Positions 1-10,470 of a stretch of 64,000 nt of DNA are shown one piece after another. Source of the DNA: Takakia lepidozioides (lineage: Eukaryota; Streptophyta; Takakiopsida; Takakiales; Takakiaceae); contig CM060733.1 of NCBI GenBank assembly GCA_030704615.1, forward strand, positions 48,796,001 through 48,860,000, in the 5' to 3' direction. Position 1 is the stretch's first letter. Each line of letters begins with the position of its first letter. The translations under genes were made by a program, and so were the position numbers. A model generated the notes under the pieces. The model saw only the letters and a program-made list of their open reading frames with translations. It was not told the DNA's origin and ran no database searches.

Positions 1-422
1 GGGCTCGGATTCACAACCGGTTCCTTTGCTCTCAAAAGCCGGAGATCTCTCAACTGCAGATGTCTATCCGTAAGAGAAGTAAGAGCCTCGGCATTGTCAT
101 TCAAGTTCCGAAGGACGTTCTCCTCCAAGGGTGTGGATTGTTTGGGGCAATCCAGGTACCAGCCAAAGTCTTTCAAATGGGACCTGCTCCAGTCCTCCAG
201 AATTCCCACTGTGTACATAGTTGTGTCCGGATTTGTCTTTGCCCAACTGTCAATGAAGAATGGGTAGGCGCTTAGAAACCCCCCTGGAAAAAGCACTCTG
301 TGGATATATCTACAGTGACAGCCAGAAAAGAAATCAACATAAGTACAAGACATACATGATAGCAGATAACAAACCTTCGCTGCAACAATTTACAAAACAT
401 AATCTAAATACAGGCTATACTC

Positions 423-855
423 ATTCTTGCGTCAACGAAAGCCTGATCCCGGGTCAGGAACATGAGCCTTGACACCCAAGAACTTGTTTTCCCTGTCACC
501 TCAACTAAAGCGATGGCTGCCCTTCAGGAGGCGTTTTTATTTTATTTTTTTAATTAATTAATTATATTTATTTTATAACTTTTGATGGCTGTCATGAACC
601 AGGCTTGCGTTAACGCAAGCCTACTGCAGACCCAAAAAAGACACATCCCTCACAGTCTTGAGGGACCCTGAAACCACCAACCATGAACTCTGTAGCCTCA
701 CAACAGACCTCTATAACACAGTCGGTTGGATTCACCAAGCTCCATTCCACCCAAAATCAGGTTTGCGTCAACGCAAGCTTGATCCCTACCCCAAGGTAAC
801 CGGAGACTGCAAGACATGATGAGCAGGGTCGGCAGGCTTGCCTTAACGCAAGCCT
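423..855. repeat. Cluster of four copies of a 22-bp palindromic repeat
   Basis: Copies at 423-444, 601-622, 759-780 and 834-855, all in the apparent intron 271-949. The copy at 601-622 is a perfect palindrome made of AGGCTTGCGTT and its reverse complement. The others differ at one to four positions. Copies 1 and 3 are both followed by GATCCC. A fifth copy is at 2132-2153. Confidence 0.75.
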
Positions 856-2131
856 CAATAGATGCAGTTTCTGTCTATGAAAACAGCACTCCAAAATTTT
901 AATGCATGAATAACAAACCTATATATGACTCGCTTCATCGCCTGCTCACCATTGTGCTGCGCATCGAACAAGTTTGAGCAATTTATACCACCTTCCACAG
1001 CGAATTCCCAGAAGAACGCATGGTTCCAAATGATCCCTTTCCACCTCCTTATCTAGGTCTCGAATGACTCTTCCGGTGTACCAACCACGATCTTGAAGTC
1101 TGTAAGTGATTTCTCCATAACCTCCTGAGCCCTCTCCTCCAACTGGCACGTGGAACACTCTGTTAGAATCTAATGTATAGCTCAAACACACTCAGTCCAA
1201 GTAATGAAGAGCTGTATACATAAATTCTTACTTGTGCCCAGAATGTGGCTTTATGTAGCCAGATGTCCCACACTTGGTCACTGAAAGGGGTTACGACTCC
1301 AGTGGTGGCGTTCCTCTCGCCCATGGGAAAACTATTTGATACATGTACGGAGGAAGAAAAAGATGTAAATTAGACATTGCATGTCCTAGGTGATTGCAGG
1401 TCCTTGCCTCTCTGGTGGGGTGTTATAGAAGTGGACCATTGAATGTAAGAGACCCGAATAATCCACAAGGAATTCATCTTTGCACGCTGTATACCCTGTG
1501 ATGTAATTGATGATTTTCAACATTTGTGTTGCTGTGAAGTGAACATTCTACAAATTATCTTGATCGTTTTTGTCTGTGGTCATATCACTTATATTCGAGA
1601 ATTTTGTGTGATTCAGCACCATGCTGACTAGAAGAGAATTGAAAATGCGTGGTAAGGTGAGCTCCAGACTCGAGACTTCAAACATAACCGACCTTCCCCA
1701 GATCCCACCAAAACTAGGGAGAACAGGCTCGGAGTTCCAAATCTGAAGCCAACGCACTTTTACTGCAGGCTCTACCATTGCCATAGCAAGCCGGTGCAGC
1801 TTCTCCTGTGTCATTTCAGGCTTCGTGTTCTTGCTCCAATGAATGCGGACCTCTTCCAGAAACTGTGAACCAAGACCAGGATCAGCTATACGTAGCTGTT
1901 TGATGAACGCAGTCACCACCTTCCCTCGGAATTCGTTCATGTAGAAAGTCATTGCCGTCTCTATTCCGAAGGCAGTGCGTTCACTCTCTGGAGTCTTTCC
2001 GTAGTACTCTGCTTTACCCCGCTCACCCGAATCAGCAATTTCTTGCTACCCAACATAAGGATAAGGTGCAAAGAGAGGTCAGTCACCCAAATGTGTACTG
2101 GAAAACCTGAGCCCAAACTCCACAGTGAATC

Positions 2132-2153
2132 AGGCTTGCATCAACGTAAACCT
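2132..2153. repeat. Fifth copy of the 22-bp palindrome
   Basis: AGGCTTGCATC followed by AACGTAAACCT, a diverged copy of the palindrome at 601-622. It lies in the apparent 2046-2204 or 2206-adjacent intronic sequence of the unknown locus and is followed by GACC, resembling the GATCCC that follows two other copies. Confidence 0.6.
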
Positions 2154-2489
2154 GACCAGATGTTCTGGTATGAAAAGAAAACAACTCTCGAATGCAAGAC
2201 TTACCGTATACATGTACTCCAGAAACGCATCCCTGAGTCTGTACCATGTCTCTGCCCTTTTGGAGGTCTTGAAGGCCTCATGTGACAGAATAGTCTTAAA
2301 GCTGGACAGGGGCATTCTTCCGAGCTTTTACATCCTGAATAATGTGTGCACCAGGTTTGTTGTAACATGGGAAGACTCTGTCTGCCTGCACAATCAAACC
2401 GAGTGTGAAAAAATGAAAGACAGGGTCCTCACGACAATGAGTGTAATGTGAATTTGGAGTAGAATCTGGTGAATGTCGAGAGAACTCAC

Positions 2490-2842
2490 TTGTTTATATC
2501 ATGCATGGCTGTTAGTAGCTGGGTGTAGTTCCCACTCGGATCCAAAACGCATGCCGCAACTGAGTAGTGTCAATCTTTCTTCTTGATACATATTGTCGAT
2601 GTACTCCATCCAGGCGGTGGTTCCCGTCCCAAACAAAGAACATCTTGTTACTATACACCTGCAACTCGGGACTCCTGGACAGAGATTGTTCGAACTCCAA
2701 ATTCACTTCCTTCCACCAGTCATCCCACTTGGCCATGATGTCCTCGTCAACTACTTTCTTGTTTCCATTGGAATCACCTACTGAAACATAAAACACTGGG
2801 GTTCCAAACACATACCCATGCACAAAATCTCCCTGAAGTTTC
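2490..2842 (-). pseudogene. Damaged exon of the unknown minus-strand locus
   Basis: Acceptor AG at 2843-2844 and donor GT at 2488-2489 in minus-strand sense. The frame is open from the start through WDGNHR. It then has to shift by one base to give WMEYIDNMYQEE and shift again to give HYSVAACVLDPSGN, with a TGA just before HYS. Three lesions within 60 bp in otherwise good coding sequence argue for pseudogenisation rather than a missed intron. Sequencing error is the alternative. Confidence 0.5.
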
Positions 2843-4866
2843 CTGATATCCCCGTCTTATGACTTCACTTTGTATGAGATGAATGGGATTCATGTCTTGA
2901 ATGGCCTTTTACAAGCAATCCTATTTCACTCATTCACGCCACATTCATCCAGTCATTATCATCCAACATTCATCCTGCATTCATCCATTTCCCTAAACCC
3001 AATCATCCATGCTTACTTCGTCGAGAAGTTTTTCGTACACATTCCTCCCACATTTTCTGTCATGGAGGTCAGCGTCTTCAGTCCCAGCATGGTATGTTAG
3101 GCTCCAATAGGCACCGGTTTGCGTCCACGACAATAGGCCCTGCTTCTTCCACGGTTATATGTTCCACTTTCAATTTGTGCTCACGCTTAACTTGTGCTCA
3201 TGCTTAAGGGAATCTGCTCACGCTTAGTGCGCTAAGCGTGAGCGTGCTCACGCCCCAGTATGAAAGTGGAAAGCAATTCCACAACGTGTACCTCTTTACT
3301 TAACACGTTTCCATTCGAAAAGAATATAGCTGCAAGAGGGATAATTGATGCAGTACATGGATGACAATGTGGCTGTGCCAATCATAAGGGTTATGTGTGA
3401 TATTGATCTCTCCTGGAGGTCATGTACTTATTACCTAGCAGAATACGTCTTTACGTCGACAGAATTCAGGTTTCATTCTCTGGGTTCATTGTTGTACCAG
3501 CAGGGCTACTAAAATGGCAATGATACAGGGATGGTAGTCTCAGAAATGCAGTATGCACAACATTTTCGGACCCTAAACCCCCTCTACTTCTCATTTTGGA
3601 GGTTAAGATGGAGGTTAAGATGACCATTTTGCTGAAGCACATTAGGAATTTGTCGGGTTCTGGACGTCATGGCATGTGCCTTGTGCTTGCTTATTTGTAA
3701 TGCACTTCTCTGTTTTACAAAACACTCCCTTCCCGTGCTGATGAATAGAGTGACTTCAATGTGGTAGACAGTCCTAGTCTTTTATGTTTGGATCATGTTT
3801 GCATTGGGTTTGATTTGTTTGTTTAATGTCTCTCATTGTTGCATGCCTTCTATTTGATTTTCTTATGTGTGTTTGCTGCTTTTGTTGGGTGCTTGTTTCC
3901 TGTGTTTTCCTCAAAGCACCATTCCAACAATGTATCCCGTGCACTTGTATGCATGGAGTAGCAGTTTTGTCTTTGTACTGAGTTGCAATGTCTGTATTTC
4001 GTGTTTATGTGTGCTCTGAGTGGATGTGTAACTGATTGCCTGTATTTGATGTACTGTTGTTTCGGTGTGTCACTTACACAACTGGTACAAGGTCAGTACA
4101 TAGATTATTTACATAGATTGATCCATCTGCAGTCTATTTTCTGAAACTTCCTTGTCACATCATGTGTGAAATACGTCTGTAATTCAGACTCTGAAAGATG
4201 GAAAGAGCACAGATGAGAGTGAATTAAGTGATACACACCTCACCATTTCCCTTGTTGGCAACCTGCTCAAATGGATAGAGACGAATAAAACTCGGTATGC
4301 ATGGTTTATGCATTCTCCATTCAGTCTTTGGACCTTGGTATGCATGCTCTAGTGACTGCCTTGATCTCCGGTGCTCCAGCAGTGGTTCAAACATGCTTTC
4401 ACACCTTCAACTTCAGTTTTAACGCAATTTTCTAAGCCTCATCTGCAATATATGGAAGTTTAATTCGAAGTGCGACATCCATCTAATTACCAATTAAATG
4501 CAGCCATTCATTGATAAAACTTGAGAAGAATATGCCAGATTCTTTTTGCAAAGAAAATGAAAGGGGAAAATTCACGTATTGACCTTATTCCATGTGCATC
4601 ACTACACTCACCTTCATAGCTGCAAATAACATCTCCTGCCATGGATGATGAACAGAAACAATACTTCTATTATTGTACCACAAGCTTGATACTGCAAACT
4701 AAGAATGCAGACCTTTGTTCTCAAAATACAATGATAACCGACTTAAAAAAAGAGTCATATTCCCCTGTGAAGGGGTAGTACACAACTTTGATGGCATCAA
4801 AGCATATTCACAACTCATGAAACAAGTGCTTCAACTGTGATGCAAGCAAGAGTTTCTAGGCAGTAC
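2843..4866. other. Non-coding stretch, probably an intron of the unknown locus
   Basis: No convincing coding sequence on either strand. T-rich sequence around 3660-4080 has no long frame. It holds the hairpin at 3216-3243. I see nothing else assignable. Confidence 0.4.
3216..3243. repeat. Perfect 12-bp-arm hairpin
   Basis: GCTCACGCTTAG (3216-3227), loop TGCG, then CTAAGCGTGAGC (3232-3243). Related GCTCAYGCTTAA motifs occur just upstream (3177-3207) and GTGCTCACGCC just downstream, so this is a small field of related motifs in a long intron-like stretch. Confidence 0.7.
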
Positions 4867-5839
4867 CTTGGTGATCAGACTGAAAAGGTGAGACCAATGC
4901 CATAAGTGTATTGGGTAATTCTGCCAGGGGTAACCTCTGCTATTGACATAAGAACCAGCATGAGATCGTGCTCTAGCTTACCATGCCAGGGCATGGAGTG
5001 TGGACAATGCTGCAACACAAGTGCCATCACAATTTTTGTGATGACCCACAGATATAGAAACAGAAAGCTCCCTGTGTATATGAAACGAGGCACCATCTGT
5101 TGACGCACGTTCCTTGTCGCTATCAACCCACAGTATCTCCTTGATGCTCTTGAGCCTGAAATCTAGTGGATGGATCTGCATCCAACAAAAAGGAATACAT
5201 ACTTCCCCTAGCCTTTTATAACATCCACAGCAAGCCCAGTGGCATGGCGTCTCATGTATTACAAATCACCAAAAGTCAATTGTAACCTCTTAAACCAAGC
5301 ACTCATAATATCCTACATATGTATGTATAAGGGAAACTAGATTACCCTCAAATCAATTTGCTTCAGGCGGCTGTACTTCACGAACTCACCCATATTTGAA
5401 AGCACCAAGATGTCCAACCAGAGGCATCACCCCCTTCTCTAGCCCGTGGATGTTCTGCACAGTCAATTGATCCCACTCACAAATAACACATTATCCAAAA
5501 CAGCAGAAATGAACAAACTGGTCACAAGGGTGGGGATCCTCGACCATATTTCTTCTTGGTACAATACCAATATTTACCATTGCATCAGCCCTCTAAACAA
5601 ATTGGCACTGCCTGTGCAACACAGTTCTGGTATGTCTAGTTGAATTCACACCCAGTGGGTAAGAACCCCAGAACCAACTTCAGGAGGGGTTACATCAGTT
5701 AGATGTCACCACTCTTGCCTTTCTCCCCTTCTTCTTCGGAGGTTGTGGTTTCCACTTATTGGCTGCCATGGCGGATGTAACCTCCAAGACGGCATATGTC
5801 TTATCCTCTGGCCCGAATGAGTAGTGGTACCTACAACAG

Positions 5840-7240
5840 AAACCACCTTGCAATACTGAAATATTTTAGGGGGCACCGCCTGAAAGAGTCGTGGAAGAAG
5901 GGGGCGCCATGGAACTTGGTTACTGGTACTGTATACAGACACATGAAACAATGAACTCATAACAATCCTTCAAACCTAAACATGACTGTTACCCTAAACA
6001 CTTCAAGAAAACAGTACTCGCAGCAAACTACAATGAAAACTGATGTATACTTCTAGGAGAACCCCATGTTCTCAGATGTAGATATATGAGAGGGTCGTGC
6101 AACCATCTATGAATACCATCTATGAATCGACTGACTGGGAAACTGTTACCAAAAACACTCGTTGGACCCTACACATGACTGTTACTGGAAACAGTTAAAG
6201 AAAACAATACTTCCAGCAAATTTGTAAAAGGGCAGAAATGAATGCTTGTATTCGAATCCCAGATTCTCAGATATACGTATTTCTCTAGGTTCTGCTTCAC
6301 CTCCTTCACCTCATTTGCAAACATGTCTCTCGGGAAGCAAGTCGAAGCACACACAGAAAGCACAACGTATTGTGTGAAAATTCGTGACACAATGGCGAGT
6401 CCCCAATTTCGGAGAGAGAGACTGAGGGGACGAAGATGCGGGGGACAGGTGGTCAATCATCTCGATGACAACAAACATCCGCTAAACGACGTCCATCCGT
6501 TTTGGAGGTACATTCATTGCTGTTTCAAATTTCAAATTTGAAATGTTCAGGATCTCCAATATGTGTGTCTATGCTCTAGGGCTGGTTCAAATTTCAAATG
6601 GCTCCAATATGTATGTATGAGGAGGCATGTGAACACACATACAGGATTGTATGATGGCATGGTCATGATGTGATGGATGTATTTGTTGCATTCATGGGAC
6701 ATGCATGATGGATGCGTGCAAAACAGTAACATTGAGTTCATTGTGTGGCAGTGTTTTGACGAGCAATGGACCCGGCGCGGGGGTGGCGGGTGGAGCGGGA
6801 GGGGGGCGCCTGGCGCGGCGACTGTGGGTGGGGCCACGCAGGCAGGCCCGCTGAGGCAGCATTCAACTCCGGGGCCTCATTTATCACTTGCTTTGTGGAT
6901 TTGGCTGCCACGTAGGCAGGTCAATGGTGCTCTAACAATGGATTTCATGAAACCCTGGCACTTTGCAAAATTCTAGGGAGCAGAGCTTTTATAATTTTTT
7001 GGTGCTGTAAATTCCCACGTGTGCTCCTCTCTGACATCTACAATTCATCTTCAAGGTTCACTTCCATCCAATATCATCCATGGGAATTGGAGCGTGGCAA
7101 ATAATCTGACGCGACCAGAATCCCTTAGGGGTTAAGAGTTTGAATCCATTATATCCCTATGACTACAAAACCGTGCAAAGACCCAACGACATCGATGCCA
7201 CCGGAATCTCCATATCTCTATCGAAAAGAAAGAACCCAAT
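5840..7240. other. Intergenic stretch upstream of the dUTPase gene
   Basis: No supported gene. It contains a TTTCAAATTTGAAA palindrome near 6531-6544 with further ATTTCAAAT copies nearby, and a G/C-rich patch at 6770-6860. A TTTATAATTTTTT run near 6986 could be a TATA-like element, but no start site can be fixed. It may include the promoters of the divergent neighbours. Confidence 0.4.
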
Positions 7241-7247
7241 AGGTACG

Positions 7248-7400
7248 AGAGAGAGAGAGAACGAGAGAGAGACTCATCATTGAATGAATGCTTTGAGAAG
7301 ACAAAAAATTCTGTTGACGAATTCTATCGAAAATGGCGGTTTCCCGCCATATCACAACGAGAGAGACAGAGAGAGAGGGAGAGAGAGAGAGAGAGAGGGA
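7248..7400 (+). repeat. GA-rich microsatellites in the dUTPase 5' leader
   Basis: GAGAGA runs at about 7248-7273 and 7357-7398. Translated in frame with the enzyme they give only an Arg-Glu repeat. They are therefore more likely untranslated leader, with a possible GAGA-type regulatory role, than protein. Confidence 0.75.
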
Positions 7401-7436
7401 AAAGTCTGGAGGATCCAGAGTGTGAAGGCGGCAGGT

Positions 7437-10068
7437 ATGGAGACGGATCCTTTAGAGCCTCAAGCGAAGATACAGAAAGTGGAGGGGAAGGAGAATGGGA
7501 CCGTGATCCTTGGCTTGAACGCCCTTCGGGTCAAGAAGCTGTCGCCGCATGCCATTCTTCCGTCGAGAGGCACAGCCAATGCTGCCGGCTATGATCTTTC
7601 AAGGTTTTTTGTATTGCTTTTTCCCCGGTCTCCCTCGAAATGGTTCCTACTGTTCTTTGTCTCTTGGGTTTTCTTGGCCTTCCGCGGACGTTATGAAGTT
7701 TCTTTTTTTCGTCTTTCTTTCTTCCGCTCTCTTTTCGGCCAGCCATGCAACATTGGTGAAGTTAGGGATGAATTCTTTCTTTCTCCACCCACAAAGTCGA
7801 CAGGGTAATTCGTTGGACGAGGGATGGTCCCCATGGCTTTGCTCAACGACATAAGTAAGTGAAATGACCTGCTTGTACAGAGTGTTAGAATTGAGAAGCA
7901 TGGCAATGATTTGGGATGTTTATAATATGGTGGGATGCAGTGCCTGTGAATGTGTGGTGCCGTCGCGGGGAAAAGCATTGGTCAAGACCGACCTTTCCAT
8001 TGCTATTCCAGAGGGGACATATGCTCGAATAGGTCTGTATCACTCTCATTCTATCTTTTCATATTTCTCCTTAATGATGGCACATTTCGCATGCTCAACA
8101 GCCTGAAATGACGCAGATTAGAGGCAGGAACTTGACTGAGAGTAGGCTGATACCGAGGCCAAGCCACAGCGCCAGTCAGGTAGTGGCAGGAAATAAACTT
8201 CGTAGCACAGGGTAGTCTTTCTGAGGCTACGTTTGGTAGCAAAGGTCGTGCTTTTCCTCTTAAGTGAGGTCTGATCTCATGTGGATATAAGACACACTGA
8301 CTAATTTTGTGTTAAAGAGAACCACATAAACCAGAGAAATGAAATGGTAGTTTATAGAGAGAAAGAACGAAACTTTGTAACGTCCACGGAAAGCTCAAAA
8401 ACAACTATTCAACGTCAAGAAATTCTCCAAGGTGAAGAGCCTGGTGTAGATATGCTGCCAAGCATTTCTGATCCTCGTAATGAAACACTTCAGCGATGGT
8501 TTGGTGTCCCAAATAGGCAAAATATCGACCCCTTATCTCAGACAGTGAAAGAAGAAATGTTCTTCAGTCTCAATTTCCCTTCTGTCATCTCTACGCCACT
8601 TCAGTACGCCATCTCTATCCGCATAGCTGTGTGAGCCCACCTTGACTACTCGTACAAGTGAGGGAGATAGAGTTCCAGACAAGTCATTGGGCGTTATTTT
8701 ATTGTCGATAGAATTGCAGCTTTGTTGTGAGATTCTGGGATTTCAATGTATAATGCAAACATTATTAGTGTCTACAGTCTGTGTAGTATATTGTATGGAC
8801 TGTGTATGCAGAATGAGCTAATTTTTTTGAGATTGGGACTAGGCAGAGACTTGCCTGTTAAGTAAGGTTTTTTGGATCTTTTTTCCTGTTGCTGAGTGCT
8901 GCAGTGGCAGGTCTACTGTACATTATTCACTAGAATCATCCTGCTGCCAAAAATCCTGCGCTACAAGTTGGTGTTCAATACACATGTACATTCTTCATTT
9001 TATTTTTTTGGAAATGGTATGTCATGTTTACATGTTCACCCAATCGGAATGCCTGGTCGTCATTTAGCATAGTAGTAGTTGTTATAGAGTACTACTTGGT
9101 TGTTGGTCCCGGCATTCAGAAAATTGAAGATCTGACCATATCAATGGGTCTTTAAACAGCTGCTTTCATAGAGGTTGTGAGAGTGGAGACTGGCAACCAC
9201 TTGGGGGAGAGTGCAGCCTTGTCAGGAAGATTCTGAGTAGAAATAGTGGTGTGCACACAAATTCAGCATATCTGAGATGGTGTTGTACATTTAGCCCCAA
9301 TATTCCTTGAAGTAGAGATGCGTGTAGGCGGTTCCAGCTTTTTCTCCCACAAAGAAATCGGTACCTCAGGCCCAGAACTCACAGCTATACATAGCAGCAG
9401 GAGTAACAACCGAGTTGCAGAGCAGTTTTTTCTTGAGGATGTCTAAGATGGATCCGTTTGTTAATTCCCTTGGAGACGAAGGGAGGCAGCCTTGCTCTTT
9501 GTCTGTCTGTCCCTGGCTGTACCTGCAAGCTTAAATTGCGTGCATGGTTATCATTCCCATATAGGTGTATGATTTGACCACCTCAATTTTCTGACGGTCA
9601 AAGAAGGACCTTCAATCAGCATGTCTATTGAAAACCATTGGTTAGTTGAGGTTGACCTGTAGCCATACTCTTTTGTGAATTCCTCCAGGATGCTGAGGGG
9701 GAGCGGTAGGACGCAAGGTAAAAGAGAGAGCTCTAAGTGAAATGACAGACTTTTAACATTTGTTGTGAGCATGTCTGATGGTATGTGATTGAATTTGAAC
9801 AGCTCCGCGGTCAGGGCTAGCATGGAAGCATTCAATAGATGTGGGGGCAGGAGTGGTGGATGCTGACTACCGCGGGCCACTTGGCGTCATCCTCTTCAAC
9901 CACTCTGACACCGACTTTACCATTCAATCAGGTGATCGAATTGCGCAGCTCATTCTTGAGCGTATCATCAACCCTGAGGTCATTGAAGTGGATGATCTGG
10001 ATGCTACCACACGAGGCGCAGGAGGTTTTGGCTCCACAGGAGTGATTGCCTTGGTTGTGGAACAGTGA
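7437..10068 (+). CDS. DUT: Deoxyuridine 5'-triphosphate nucleotidohydrolase (dUTPase)
   Basis: Hydrolyses dUTP to dUMP and pyrophosphate, keeping uracil out of DNA and supplying dUMP for dTMP synthesis. Exons 7437-7603, 7941-8032 and 9803-10068 join in frame to 174 residues, close to the trimeric plant enzyme. All five family motifs are visible: AAGYDLSSA across the first splice; [10 protein letters not shown] followed by [19 protein letters not shown]; and the C-terminal [11 protein letters not shown]-loop-like motif. The sequence continues nine residues past that motif to a TGA. I chose the ATG at 7437 (METDPLEP). An in-frame upstream start at 7284 would translate the GA microsatellite into a charged repeat and looks unlikely, though an organelle-targeted isoform cannot be excluded. 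Intron 2 is 1.77 kb with no element I recognise. Confidence 0.95.
8033..9802 (+). other. dUTPase intron 2
   Basis: 1,770 bp between GTCTGT and a TTTGAACAG acceptor. The small reading frames inside show no domain or repeat that I recognise. Confidence 0.85.
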
Positions 10069-10470
10069 GACTACTCTCTTACTGTTAATACTCAATCAGA
10101 ACACAAGGTTTACTTCCAAGAGAGATTGAGAGTTGACAGGGTTAACATTAGATGTGAAACTCGACTTGAGACATTGCAAACATGGTAGCTGCAGAGGTAC
10201 TCTCCAAGACACAAATTGGGGTTAAGTGAACCTGTGAGCGATCTTCCATGTTCATCATAATTCCTGCACTTACTTCCAACCCTGTCTGTTCTAAGAAAAC
10301 AATTTCTAAATCAACTCTAAGGCTGCTATCAATTGTGATGCAGCAATTATATGAATCAGTCTACAATGAGAACTATATGAGAATTGTGGGGTGTAATTTT
10401 TCCTAGTCTTCAGGGCCTTAGGAAATGGAGTGATTTCACCTGAAGAAAGGCATTGGACCAACAGCAAGAA

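Larger units (their letters stand above)
1..5832 (-). pseudogene. Multi-exon locus of unknown function, probably pseudogenised, running off the left edge
   Basis: Codon-like blocks bounded by GT-AG sites lie at about 5700-5832, 5390-5454, 4982-5175, 4867-4939, 2490-2842, 2205-2385, 1560-2045, about 1390-1540, 1232-1331, 950-1159 and 1-270. I do not recognise the family. The 2490-2842 block is rich in W and acidic residues, includes KMFFVWDGNHR, and ends near LDPSGNYTQLLTAMHDINK. The block at 1-270 reads openly from residue 270 to the window edge. Lesions are visible: two apparent frame changes and a TGA in the 2490-2842 block, one frame change near 2310, and a TAG at 1548-1550, which a further intron might avoid. 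The frame across the 5390-5454 junction does not close cleanly, so the exon chain is provisional. The 5700-5832 block contains a possible start (MAANKW, lysine-rich), which may be the N-terminus. Either a degraded gene or one whose annotation needs transcript support. Confidence 0.5.

Noticed and set aside
60-472. Plus-strand reading frames at the left edge
   Set aside because: The minus strand of 1-270 is much more protein-like and has a splice acceptor at its start. The plus frames are shadows.
7085-7140. SINE with B box near AGTTTGAATCCA
   Set aside because: No acceptable A box upstream at normal spacing.
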